NCBI GenBank assembly: GCA_003024175.1
Contig: MDYQ01000661.1
Span: forward strand, 1-64,000
Direction of reading: 5' to 3'
Source: Planoprotostelium fungivorum
Lineage: Eukaryota > Evosea > Variosea > Cavosteliida > Cavosteliaceae
DNA: 64,000 nucleotides
Shown piece after piece: positions 23,501 to 34,087 of this stretch (its first letter is position 1; each line of letters opens with the position of its first letter). Both the position numbers and the translations under genes were made by a program. The notes under the pieces were generated by a model, which had not been told where the DNA came from, searched no databases, and worked only from the letters and a program-made list of their open reading frames with translations.

Positions 23501-26500
23501 CCTGCCCGTGTCAGCGAAATTTCGCGTAGATTTCGATCACCTGAGCGTCCATGGCGGGATTCCAATCGCTGTCGTAGAATATGACCGTGTCGGCTCCCGT
23601 CAGATTGACACCCACTCCTCCCGATCGCGTGGACAAGATGAAGAGGAAGATCTTAGAATCTCGATTGAATCTCTCCATCATCATCTGCCTCTTCTCGATA
23701 CCGGTGCTGCCGTCGAGTCGCAGGTACGTGTGGCCGTGGATGTTGAGGAAGATCTCTAAAATATCCAACATTCTCGTCATCTGCGTGAAGATGAGGGCCC
23801 TGTGTCCTCCACTCTTGAGTCGGCTGAGCAGTCGATCGAGTTGCTGCAATTTACCACAGTCGTATTGAATCAATCTCTTGTCGGGGAAGTAGATCTGACT
23901 GCGAATGAACGGCTGACGCAACAGCTTCGATGGCTCATAAAGGGCGTGGAGGCTGTTGACCATCCTGCGTTGACTCTCCGTGTGCCACGGTACGGGGTGG
24001 TGCGGGTAGAGGGCGGGTGGTTTCGTTCTCGCTTGAGGAATGCAGAAGACGAAATTGTGGATCATCCATTGTAGTTCGTTGACTCGGTCAACGGGCCGGC
24101 GGCGCAGCTCGTGGAGACCCCAGGCGTCCCAGTCGTATTCTCTCTGCAGGCTGTCTCGTTGTAGTGCGGGGACGGAGAGTAAGGTACGTATGGTGTCGTA
24201 GTGGTAGATCTGATCTCTGCAGCGGATCTCATTGTTGTGAAATAATCTCTCGGCGATGGATTGGCGGTCGATGTCAGCTGGTTGATACTGCGATAAGACG
24301 TTGTGAAAGTCCGTTGTAGATGGTGGAACGTTCCCAGAAAAAGCATCCACGAACGCCTTGAGGTCGTAGCGGTGCGTCTCGATGTATTGGGCCTGGTGGG
24401 TCGTGAGGTCCAAATCATTGAGACCAAAGAGTCTTCGGATGGCGTCGTCTCGTTCCATGTTGGCGGGTTGTAGATTCCAGACCAGCGAGGGAAAATCGAG
24501 AGAAATGGGCTCTTGGTCGAAAGAAGAGACGATGGGCCTCACTTCGAATAAATCCGGGTGGTTACACACCTGCCCTCGTCAGCGTCTACAACGTTGTAGA
24601 TGGACACCCACCTTACGCAGCTGCATGAGAACGTTGACGATTCCTAAGAAATTTCCAGAGCTGAGAGTGTCTCTCGTGTTAGACTGCTGCATAAATTCTT
24701 CGTAGAGGAACCTCTGTCTCTTGCTCAGCTTGCACGTCACGACGTGGGAGAATTTTGGCGGGAGCTGCTTTTCAACTTGAGATTTGAGACGTCTCAATAA
24801 GAAGGGCCGTAAGATTCCGTGGAGTCTCCGGATGACATCCTCATTCCTCCCCATTTCTCCGGTTACCATGGCATTCATTGGGTTCGAGAACCACTCTTTG
24901 AATTCAGAGTGGGATTCAAACACTTTGGGCATGAGAAAATGCATGAGAGACCACAATTCCATCAGGTCGTTCTGCAGGGGGGTACCTTCGGGCGTCAGAT
25001 CCATCTACAACGCTGTAGACGCACCGGTCAAGAGCAATCTCCTCTCCGAGTTGAAGGTGAGGAGGGTCTGCCATCTTTGTGATTTGAAGTTTTTGATGTG
25101 GTGGGCCTCGTCCAGTATCATGTAAACCCATTTTTTCTTCTTGAAAACGGTGCTATCTTGTATGGCCAATTTGTACGAAGTGATGCAGACGTGGAAGGCG
25201 TTCGGCTTACTCCACCCGATTCTCTTCAATTTCCTCTCCTTTGGATTTCCGTAATAGCTGAGGACTTTGAACGCGGGGCACCACTTCTTCAACTCCAATT
25301 CCCAGTTTAGAATGAGAGTCGTCGGCACGATGATGAGATGAGGTCCCCAGTTCTACAGCGATGAGATCGTGTCGACAGAGAAAATTCCGTGAAATGTCAC
25401 CTCCTTCTCGCAGGCCAGGTAGGCCAACATGGATATGGTCATCAGCGTCTTTCCTAAACCCATCTCATCAGCCAAGATACCATTCAGACCTTTGCTGTAC
25501 ATGCTGACCAACCAATCGAGCCCAATGTGCTGGTACTCTCTCAGCTGTGCTCGAATGAGGAAGGGAACTTTCGTCTTCACTTCGGTCGTGCTGAGGGTAA
25601 ACCCGGTCGGTTGGGCCTGAATGGCGTCATTTCGAGTCCCGGTGGAGTCGATTTTTTCACCTGTTCGGCAGAGTGTGTGACGGAGGTGAGATCACTGTCA
25701 TCGGCAGGTTGAGTCTCTTTCGGTGACACCTCGGTGGCCTCTTCCGCTTTCGACGAGTCCATCGTGTTCTCATCCTGCATCACGTATGAGTTGAATGTGA
25801 TCTTTCCATCGCATTGGACTCACGACTTCCATGGGGGCTTCTCCTTTCATGTCGCTGGCCAACATCTCCGAATACTTTTCTGTCTGTTCGACGAGCTTGT
25901 CTAGATGTTGGTCCATCGCCTTCCTCTTCTCTTCATCTTCTTCCATCTTCTTCATGTACTGCAAGAGCTTTTCGACTTGACCCCAAGATCGCTTGACGTC
26001 ATTGCCAACGTCTTTGGCCATCTTCTTCATACGTGCCTCTTCATCTCGTATCTCCTTGTTCTCCTTGGCTCGAATGTCTGCAAAGTGTTTCAGAGTCATC
26101 TTGCCGATCTTCTTGGCCATGATTGTCTTTCTCTTCTTCTCGGCCTTGAAATCGGCAGCTAGCCAAGCCATCTCGGCCAAGAGGTTGTCCCAATGAACTT
26201 TTCCTCTCGGAGGCTCTTGCACCCGGTTCATCCTCTTTCCAGACCAGAGACCTTCCTTTTGCAGTTGTATGACACGCTTCAGGATCTCGCTGTCTTTGGC
26301 CGCCTTGACGGCAACGTCTGAGGATTGAGAAGAGCGGAAGACGGAGGAGGCATCATCTGACGTCGATGTGAATCATACGATATGGTGAATCATTCGATAT
26401 TGCAAAACGAAGGAGACGAAAAATCCAAGAGAGTGGGAAATATATTCTCACCTTCTGTAGCTCCGTTTCCTTGGTTCTTAGACGTCGAGGAGAGATCTCG

Positions 26501-26728
26501 TATCGCAAGTTGCGAATCATGATTTATGGCCAGATCAATGGGGTTCTGGTTGTGATACCTTTCGAGACTCTCATTGAGTTGTGACGAATGCTGGTTGGTG
26601 TGGAAGTCTAGCAGATTACCCCCAGATTGGAGAAAGAGAAGTTCTCTCAAATGTCGCTCTCGAAGAGCAAGTGCCTTTGCAAGGAGGTCTTGTCTGGCTC
26701 CTATAGCCAGCCTCCTTTGTTCCAGCAT
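20513..26728 (-). CDS. EP400/Domino/SWR1-type SNF2 chromatin-remodelling ATPase (HSA-SNF2-SANT)
   Basis: ATP-driven histone-exchange remodeller (H2A.Z loading). The HSA domain is at about 25.8-26.2 kb ([20 protein letters not shown] then [14 protein letters not shown]). The ATPase has Walker [15 protein letters not shown] (~25.46 kb), DEAHHIKN (~25.1 kb), [39 protein letters not shown] and the C lobe [20 protein letters not shown] followed by the family end ([13 protein letters not shown]). A SANT/Myb domain is near 21.7 kb ([20 protein letters not shown] then [16 protein letters not shown]), and the C-terminus is Pro/Lys/Gln rich, ending GIPLPGGIT at 20513. HSA, SNF2 and SANT in this order match animal EP400/Domino and plant PIE1; yeast Swr1 lacks the SANT. 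The ATG at 26726-26728 ([20 protein letters not shown]) is the first in frame, but a 5' exon at 26954-27085 may extend it. Many introns near 40 nt carry the TCTACAACG motif. Confidence 0.9.
24570..24611 (-). repeat. 42-nt intron built around a perfect palindrome of the recurrent motif
   Basis: The intron lies between LQLRK and VCNHPDLF of the EP400-like gene. Its centre, 24583-24602, is palindromic over TCTACAACGTTGTAGA. Splice sites are GTGGG and GGCAG. Confidence 0.85.
24986..25024 (-). repeat. 39-nt intron with an imperfect palindrome of the recurrent motif
   Basis: The intron splits the codon between LLLTG and TPLQNDL of the EP400-like gene (phase 1). Positions 25002-25021 hold CATCTACAACGCTGTAGACG. 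Confidence 0.85.
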
Positions 26729-26953
26729 AGTCTGGGCCTCAAATGGGCCTCTTTTCAAGCGATGATTTGAAGATAATCTTCTGATGTGAAAAGATGGCCG
26801 TTATTCGTTTGCGCAAAATTTAACCTTTTTGATTTCTATTTTACCGTTGTTTGTTGAACACTATATTGACCGCACAGCCACCAACATATCGACAACGATG
26901 AGAGTGAGCTGCAAGCTCCCGACGGAAAGACAGATTGCTGATAATCTACAAAC

Positions 26954-27085
26954 CTTCGTCACCATCACAATCAACGCCTGCAGGCGCCGCTGAAATTCCA
27001 GCGCATATTCTGCCTCCAAATGCCTGACCTGTACGTCTGTGGCGTCAATAATGAGCAGCTGCCACGCTGCGGGGGACGTTTCCAT
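26954..27085 (-). CDS. Possible 5' exon (of the EP400-like gene or of a small separate gene)
   Basis: An ATG-led frame METSPAAWQLLIIDATDVQV then RHLEAEYALEFQRRLQALIV and MVTK ends at a splice donor (AAG|GTTTGTAG). A phase-0 acceptor further down (GAGGCCCAG|ACTATGCTG at about 26731) would join it in frame to the remodeller gene with an intron of ~220 nt, longer than usual here. It could equally be a separate gene with missing 3' exons. The frame is helical and shows no recognised domain. Confidence 0.3.
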
Positions 27086-27157
27086 TACTAGGGAGCCTCT
27101 TCGTACTTTGCTCCCGCACTTGGGAGCAAGATTATCATATTCATATCTTCATTGGCA

Positions 27158-28943
27158 ATGAAGTTGAGCCCCACCTCCCTATTTCTATTGTTGATCTTCA
27201 TCTCGATCGTCACATCTCAATGCACAACGGGATGTTCTGGCTGCAGTGGTCTGAGTGAGTCGTTGTGATCTCATGCCACGATGAAACACTGAACCTCAGA
27301 TCCTTCCAGTCCCGGACCTAACATCGTTCAGTCGCTCATCAATTCGGGAGAGAATTACCTCTTCGCAGCGACTGCTCTCTATAACGCAGGTGAATCACCT
27401 CATTGGCGTTCTTCGAGATGTCGCTGAATGAATTAGCTCCCGCGGCAGCTGGCTCTCCAAACGCGAACATGTATAATCTTCTCTACTCGTATGGAATCAA
27501 CTATTTAGCTCTCTCCGACCTCGTCAGTAACCTCGGTGCTGGCTCACCAAGTGAGTGATCTTCTATGTCGTTGCCGTCATTATTGTCATCACCTTGTCAC
27601 GATCTGAGTGATGACATCTTTAGACAATCTCGATGGTATCTACAACCTCGTTGGCCTCGGCAGCGTCGACGGACCTGGAGTATTCGGTGGTGTAGGTGCC
27701 GGACTCTTCGGTCCGGGTGGTCTCGGCAACGGCCTCGGTGGTCTCGGCGGCCTGGGCGGTCTTGGTGGCTTGGATAGTCTCGGTGGCTTGGGTGGTCTCG
27801 GTGGCTTGGGAGGCGTGGGCCCTGGATTGGAGAATCTCATCCCCGGTGGAGGATTGGGTGGACCCTTCGGTCCAAATGGTCCATTCGGACCCGGTGGCCT
27901 GGGGAACGGCTTCGCTGGTGGAGCCGGTCCATTCGGACCTGGAGGTCTGTTCACGGGCAGTCTCTCGGACAGTATCTACAACTACGGTGTTGCCGCTGTC
28001 AACTTGGCCGATGCACTCGCCGCCGTCGACGGTACAGACGGAGTTTCAGACACAGCTCCCAACGGAGGTTACGGACCTGGTGGATTTGGACCTGGCAACG
28101 GATTTGGACCCGGTGGATCTGGCCCCGGCAGTGGTTTTCCGGGAGGCTTTCCGGGGAGCAACGCGGGTGTTGGCACGTACACCCCGGCCCTCATTGACGC
28201 CCTGACAAACTCTGGTACGAACGATTTCATGATGGCCAATGGTGTACCGGATGGTCCGGCGGGTCCGGGCCAGAACCCTGGAGCGGGCGGTCCATTTGGT
28301 CCTGGAGGTCCTGGTGGCCCAGGTGGTCCGTTCGGTGGAGGACCAGGCTTGAACGTTCAGTTCATCGACATCTTATCCACTCTGTCCCAATTTCAGCTGG
28401 CTAACGGTCTACCTCTCATCATCCCTCTCACCAACGTCGTGTTGTACGGAGTGGGTGCAACGGCGAGTATGGTCATGCCACCCACGGGAATCTCAGTGAA
28501 CGGACTCAACGGTGGTAACATCGGTCTCCCCGCCATCACCGTATCGATCACTCTTGCACCCGATGGGACACTCGTCAGCGGTAGCGTTTTCATTGGGGAC
28601 ATACCGACGCCGGCCACTTATCAGGGATTATTAGCAACAGGCTTCTCACCGCAGCAGGTGAGAATCGAGCGATTTCTGTGAGAGAGGTTGACGTCGACAG
28701 GCTACGGCCATCATGAATTTAGCCTCCGGACTGTCTGGTATACCCGGAAGTGGTGTACCAGGATTGACTGGTCTTCCTGGGATCAGCAGTATCCCAGGGT
28801 TGAGTGGTCTGCCGGGAATGGGAGGAGTTCCGGGCTTATTTGGCTCGTCAGGGTCACCAGGCGTGCAGGAGCTCTTGAATCTTCTGGGCGTGCCCGGTCT
28901 GCCTGGCATCCCCACCGGCACACCAGGGTTGTGCAAGTGTTGA
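27158..28943 (+). CDS. Secreted glycine-rich, partly collagen-like protein
   Basis: Likely extracellular matrix, stalk or sheath protein. The start at 27158 gives signal peptide MKLSPTSLFLLLIFISIVTS, then Cys-rich CTTGCSGCSG. Short exons follow (NIVQSLINSGENYLFAATAL; NLLYSYGINYLALSDLVSNL), then a long exon with GLGGLGGLGG runs and GPFGPNGPFGPGG repeats, a third SIYNYGVAAVNLADALAAVD segment, and a non-repetitive segment ending VFIGDIPTPATYQGLLATGF. The last exon is collagen-like, with GIPGSGVPGLTGLPGISSIP units, and ends PGLCKC at TGA 28941-28943. The recurring 20-residue helices (Y..NLLYSYG..) with Gly spacers suggest an internal repeat. No lysine cross-link or hydroxylation signal can be judged. 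Confidence 0.8.
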
Positions 28944-29065
28944 ATAGTGTAACAGATAAAAATGTTTCGAATGAGTTCGATTGATTCTGATTTATTGTTC
29001 ATTTCTCGGAAATACGGAGATTCTCTAATTTCTTCACACACGAGAAAACAAACGGAGCAAACAGC

Positions 29066-29634
29066 ATGTCAGCACAAGCACCACCAGTCGCAGCGTACGC
29101 TGTAGATTCTGACTCTGAGGAGGAAGATGGTGAACTGCACATCTACGATGATTGCAATGAGATAAGGAGAAAGATCAAAGCTATGTTGGCGAAAGGTCAG
29201 AAAATCACACCGTGGCTCAGAGAAATTGGTGGAGTGAATTCGAATTCATATCAGCAGTTTATGAAAGCCAAGGTTCGACATAAGCATTCCGTCACAAGTG
29301 CTAACTTCTCTCAGGGACCCACGGGAGGTTGTCAAAATAGGACATATCGTGCTGCGTAAGTTCATCATGTCGAGTAATTGACAATACGATCTGATGTCCA
29401 TATCAGTTACGAATACTTCGAGAGACAGAGAATTGCTGAGGGAAAGCCGAAGTCAAAGAAGAGACTCGACGCAGAAGCTGCGCTTGGTTCTTCAGGTGTC
29501 TAATACGAATCTCGATTGAACATTGACACGCAGAAGGATTCTCTACTGTGGCTGTCAGAGGTATGTGGTGTGGTCCGGGTAATGTACCCGTCGTAGATGA
29601 ATATGGAAGGGTCAGCATCGCCCGTGAATTCTGA
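29066..29634 (+). CDS. Small protein resembling the DUF7726 family
   Basis: The start at 29066 gives MSAQAPPVAAYAVDSDSEEE and a conserved block YDDCNEIRRKIKAMLAKGQK, ITPWLREIGGVNSNSYQQFM then, after an intron, GPTGGCQNRTYRAA and YEYFERQRIAEGKPKSKKRL. The order of charged helix, N-S-Y-x-x-F-M and Y-E-Y-F-E-R matches what I recall of the fungal DUF7726 domain, which is helical and of unknown function. A last exon gives GFSTVAVRGMWCGPGNVPVV and a stop at TGA 29632-29634. The acidic start and basic tail suggest a nuclear protein; that is inference. Confidence 0.65.
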
Positions 29635-30094
29635 AACAGTAACGGACCCGACCACGATCTGCACAAACGATAAAAACATACAAAGAGGGGACGTTTTCTC
29701 TTGCCTGATGATCCCATTCTAGCACCGATTTGAAAACGACCAACCTGAAGAACACCAGATAGGTGACTCAGACGATTCTACAACACCTCTCCTTCATGAA
29801 TCAGCGTCGATCCCTCCTCTCAAATGACAATGATCGGGATCCTCTGAAATAACCCCGATGGAGGCTTCAGAACATCGGGAAACTGCTGACGTCTGTAAAT
29901 TTGTTCCTGAAGGAATTGACCTATCTGCCTTTGTTACCGTGACATGACGCCTTTTTAACCGTGTTACGAATGGCAACCTGCCGTCCTTCCAGAAGGCCGG
30001 GATGGTTTCGGATGATTGCTAAAGCCTAAAACCGACCTGAATGAATCTGACGTTCAAAATCATTACAAACAGAAACCAAAACCGAACAACAACC
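29635..30094. other. 460 bp intergenic, nothing recognised
   Basis: Between the DUF7726-like gene and the GST. Short frames occur on both strands without starts and splice sites that fit. It should hold the GST promoter. Confidence 0.5.
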
Positions 30095-30855
30095 ATGACC
30101 ATCCAAATCAAGGGCTTATACATGTCTACCTGCGCTCGCAGAGGATTCACCGTCGCCGAAGAGCTCGGTGAGGAGATCTCCGACATCCTATCATCTTCCT
30201 CTGAAGCGTCGCCCCCTCCATCGCTCATCTCTTTCAGGTGTCGCTTACGAATTGGTCCCCGTCGACTTCGCCAAGGGAGAGCACAAGTCCCCCGAGTACA
30301 GAGAGAAGTACCAGCCATTCGGTCAGATTCCCGTCCTCATCGATGGCGACTTCCAGGTCTTTGAGTCCCGCGCCATCTCCCGTTACATCGCCGACGCTCA
30401 CGGAAAGGCCGACAACACCCTCTACCCCAAGGATGCCAAGAAGAGAGCTCTCGTCGAGCAGTGGATCTCCGTTGAGCAGAGCCACTTCAACTGCGTCGAT
30501 GCCATCGTCGGTCAGCTCCTCTTTGCCCCCATGTTCGGAGGCCAGCCCAACCAACAGATCGTGAGTCATTCGCAACGACATCATCTCGAGCGACATCTGA
30601 CGTCTAAAACAGGTCGCCGACAACGATGTCAAGTTCAAGACCACCATGGCCATCTTGGACAAGCACTTGTCCACCCACAAGTACTTCGCCGGAGAGGACT
30701 TCACCCTGGCTGATGTCGTCTACCTGCCCTACACCGACTACCTCCTGAAGACCAAGGAGTACAGCAACTCTCTGGACAACTACCCCAACTTCAAGGCCTG
30801 GTGGGAGCGCTGCTCTTCTCGCCCCTCGTGGCAGAAGGTTTCCGCTCGTCAGTAA
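30095..30855 (+). CDS. Glutathione S-transferase, phi-like
   Basis: Conjugates glutathione to electrophiles in the cytosol. The start at 30095 gives MTIQIKGLYMSTCARRGFTV then AEELG; an intron follows, then VAYELVPVDFAKGEHKSPEY, YQPFGQIPVLIDGDFQVFES and RAISRYIADAH. The cis-Pro of GQIPVL and the ESRAI motif that binds the gamma-glutamyl part are present. The C-terminal domain reads MAILDKHLSTHKYFAGEDFT then LADVVYLPYTDYLLKT, a phi-class-like signature (FTLADV), and ends at TAA 30853-30855. The start of the protein has STCARR where phi enzymes carry the catalytic Ser, so Ser11 or Thr12 is the probable catalytic residue. Two introns; about 210 residues, the usual length. Codon use is strongly C-biased (for example AAG, ATC, TCC), which suggests high expression. 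Confidence 0.92.
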
Positions 30856-31102
30856 ATGATCGATGTGTTTTTAGAATTCTCTCTTGTTCTTCTTTGTGAG
30901 TCGGAGTGGATCGAGATGCATCATTGACGCCAGAGGTAAATACATGCTGGTCATCAAGCCGAGAGTAAAGATTCTGATAGTTGACGATTGTGATGTGACC
31001 ATCATCTTCCTGGCCTGAGGAGTATACACAGCGTGAGATCGGACACCCCGATGACACTTCTACTCCGATAATTCCACCCGCGGACTCCTCGGACTTTCAG
31101 AA

Positions 31103-31133
31103 TATATACATATACTATACTATATAATACCGC
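31103..31133 (+). promoter_or_regulatory. AT-rich TATA-like stretch upstream of the monooxygenase gene
   Basis: A short run of TATATA/ACTATA repeats ends about 15 bp before the start codon at 31149. Such a stretch stands out from the C/G-rich surroundings and may be the core promoter. This is inference from composition only. Confidence 0.3.
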
Positions 31134-31148
31134 GAACGCCAACTTCAC

Positions 31149-32487
31149 ATGCAACAACAACAACTTCCCGTCCTCATCTGTGGGGGAGGTATCGCTGGGC
31201 TAGCCCTGGCATATTGGCTGCACAGAGGTGGCAGACACTGCATCATCGTAGAGAGATCTCCGTCTTTACGTCCGTCCGGACAGAACATCGACATCAGAGG
31301 CTTAGCTAGAGACGTCATCTCTTGGATGGGCATAGATGGCAGCGTGAAGAGGTCCTCTACTATGGAAGTTGGCAAGCATATGATCGATCAGTCTGGAAGG
31401 ATTTGGGGCAGCCACCCTGCACAACCGAACGGCTTCACGGCCGAGTTAGAGATCCTTCGGTCGGATCTAGCGCACATCTTACAAGAGGTAGTCAAAGACG
31501 ATGTGAAGATCATCTACGGTGATTACATAGACGACATCGTGGAGAAGGAAGACAGAGTCACCGTTCACTTTCATGAATCAAAAGAGAGTCAAGACTTCTC
31601 CGTGGTCATCGGGGTGAATCATCATCACACAGACAGGAATCATCTCATTCCAATCGCAGGCCGATGGTGTGGGATCTAAGACAAGATCCATCGTCTTCGG
31701 TGAAGAAGCTCTTTCTGCTTATCGACCCATCGGTTTGGTGATGTCTCCTCCTCCTCCTCCTCTCATCCCTCCCAGCACCAAGGCTTCTTCTCCCTCCCCT
31801 CTTTAGACATGGGTCCGTGGGCCAGGTGGCTGCAAGCACCAGGAGGACGCTCCATCTTAGCTCGCCCCAACGGTAAGGGTGGAACGACTGTTCTCATGGG
31901 GTTCACAACGTCCCACGGCTCCACAAATAAGAGGGCCCAGTGGAAATCCATGGAGCAGGTGAAGGTAGGATTGGCCGAACTGTACGGCGACGTGGGCTGG
32001 GAAGTTCCCAAGCTGATCGAGGGGATGATGACCTGCGACGATCTCTACTTCAGCGAGGCCGCCCAGATCCATCTGAGATCGTGGAGCAGGTGTGGGACAA
32101 TATTCGAGTGGGTCTGATCTGTTCTACAGAGGTAGAGTCGTCTTACTGGGTGACGCCGCTCACTGCCCGACGTCCATGTCTGGCATGGGAACCTCATGCG
32201 CCCTTGTGGGTGCTTACGTCTTAGCTTCTGAAATGTGTCTCCACCCCTTCCACCCCACGGAGGCCTTCTCAGAGTACGAGAGGGTCTTACGTCCATACAT
32301 GGAGAAGGCCCAGGAGATCAAACCGTGGCAGGTCAGCCTGCTCCACCCTCAGAACATGTACCAGATCTGGCTGGGGAGGGGGCTGTCGGTTCTGTCGAGC
32401 TATCTCGACCTGCAGAAGTACTTGAAGAGGGAGATCAAGCCGGAGGGGATAGAAGTGAAGAGTTACGAGGACTTGTGGAAGTCGTGA
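31149..32487 (+). CDS. FAD-dependent monooxygenase, TetX/PHBH-like
   Basis: Flavin monooxygenase that would hydroxylate an aromatic or polyketide-like substrate using NAD(P)H. The start at 31149 gives MQQQQLPVLICGGGIAGLAL with the GxGxxG dinucleotide motif at residues 11-16, then ERSPSLRPSGQNIDIRGLAR, typical of TetX-like enzymes. Later exons give ILRSDLAHILQEV, the DG motif (IGADGVGSKTRS), and the second FAD motif GRVVLLGDAAHCPTSMSGMG then TSCALVGAYVLASEM. It ends YEDLWKS at 32485-32487. About three short introns. The neighbouring GST in the same direction, 290 bp upstream, suggests xenobiotic detoxification, but co-regulation is unproven. Close in architecture to bacterial and fungal enzymes, so horizontal origin is possible; the introns show it is domesticated. 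Confidence 0.88.
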
Positions 32488-32573
32488 TAAAGGATGTCAT
32501 TCGATGGAGTTGGACTGAAAAGATGAAGACACGGAACAGTTCGAATGTATTTAGGTTATTCTTTCTCGTCGAT

Positions 32574-33846
32574 CTACACCGAGCCCAGAAGTGAATTGGT
32601 CCTATCCTCTTTCAGTTTCGATCGAGAAGAAGGACAGAACACCTCCTGAGAAAGTTCGGAGGGGGCGTGGGCTTCCTGAGAGGAGTCCTGTTCACGTTCA
32701 ACCTTCCACCCAGAGGCGACGGCTCCGGCCTGGAAGGGCTCATACTCCTCACGGCGGCGAAACCTGCGAGCGTGAGATGGCGCGTTGTAGATGGAGAATC
32801 TTTCACGGTCTCTGGGTGAGCCGGGTGCGGGGGTGGGGGGACGCTCGAAGAAGGTGGACCTCACGTCTCCTCTTACGGAGGGAGAAGCTCGAGGTTCACG
32901 TTCGCTCCTGCTGACGGGGCGGCTGGGTGGTAGAGAGAGGGAGAGGGGAGGGTTGATGTGGCTTGTTGTAGATTGAAGACTGGTGCCGGCGTGCAGACGA
33001 GAGAAATTTGGGGCTCGAGGGGAGAAGTATGATCTGTCGGTGGAATCGAAGAGGGATGTGGCCGTTGTAGACGAGTGATTCGACCTGTACGTCTCACACA
33101 ACTCCTCCAATTTACGTTTGTGCTGGAGAAATGAGCGTCAGGAGACGGTTCGACGTGTCGGCTCACTCTGCACGCATCTTCGTATTGTTCTTTGAGGTGA
33201 ACCATTTCTTTCTTGTAATCATCGATCTCTTGGCTGCATGATGTGAGTGGACGAGAACGCTGTAACTCACACTAGCACGGAGTTCTTGTGTTTGAGTGTG
33301 TTGAGCTGATTGCTGTGTTCCAGTTGCTTATCGTTCGACAAACGTTCCATTCTCTCGACTTCGAGAGCCTTTCGTTTGGCGTCTGCCTTGTGCAACTCGA
33401 TCTCCGTCTGCATCTGAAACGCCCAAAAGTTCAGAGCCCGGGATGAGACGTCCATTACTGTCGTTCGGGTGAATAATCAAAAGCGAAGACCGGTCTTCAC
33501 GGACTTTCTTTCGGGTTGAGTCCGCACAGCTGCAGCTGATGAAAGTCAGATGGATCTCGAAATGAATGGGCGGATGACGGTGTCTGGACCAATCTAATCT
33601 CTCACCAGCTTGGAATCATCCACAACAAGGTCCAAACCAGTAATCATGTTTCTGGGCAGGGTTAATCGACGGAATGACATCATGTCACGTTGCCACTCAC
33701 CGCGCAGATAGAGCTGTGTCACATATTGGACATATCCTCTGTTTCGTAAATGTATTACGGGCACAGCTCTCACAATAGATATGAGAACAGATGGTGATGA
33801 AGGCTGTCTCCTGTTCTAGCTCCCTCCAGCATTTGTTGCACTTCAT
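32574..33846 (-). CDS. CCNB1IP1: HEI10/CCNB1IP1-like meiotic RING protein
   Basis: Predicted SUMO/ubiquitin ligase that marks meiotic crossover sites. The start at 33844-33846 gives MKCNKCWRELEQETAFITIC then SHIYCESCARNTFTKQRICP and ICDTALSA, a RING-type zinc motif with C-x2-C, C-x-H-x2-C-x2-C and C-x2-C. After two introns comes VMDVSSRALNFWAFQMQTEI, matching the LDISSRALAFWTYQ of human CCNB1IP1, then a coiled coil (ADAKRKALEVERMERLSNDK, EMVHLKEQYEDACRHKRK). The C-terminal tail is Ser/Pro/Arg rich and holds possible phosphorylation sites, ending NSLLGSV at 32574. This order of RING, coiled coil and Ser-rich tail is the HEI10/Zip3/RNF212 plan. Convergent with the monooxygenase gene, 86 bp between stops. 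Confidence 0.88.
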
Positions 33847-33954
33847 CTCTCATGAACGTCCTCCTCGACCGCTGTTTGAATCGTCTTCCTAGAAAGTGTT
33901 TCCTGTCATATAGGTTAATTGTAGATGTAAAATAAATTCAAAATATCCATGTGA

Positions 33955-34065
33955 TTCATTGAAGACTTGCGGTCGTACCCTCGCTTCACCTCATGCCTGA
34001 GAATTGAGCCGAGTTAGACCACAGAAGAGGAACGATGAGGCAGCTGTGCGGTTCCTAGTGATGGA
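33955..34065 (-). pseudogene. 3' fragment of the small duplicated gene family (family Y)
   Basis: About 100 bp align by eye with the 3' end of the copy at 2.6-2.7 kb: both share the GACTTGYGGTCGTRYCC, CCTGAGAAYTGAG and TTAGACYRCAGAAG blocks in the same order. No coding frame remains. Confidence 0.55.
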
Positions 34066-34087
34066 CATATGATGCGGCTTCCGTGTC

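Noticed and set aside
27640-27954. Pro-rich minus-strand frame
   Set aside because: Antisense of the Gly-rich secreted protein; composition is a mirror of GGN codons.
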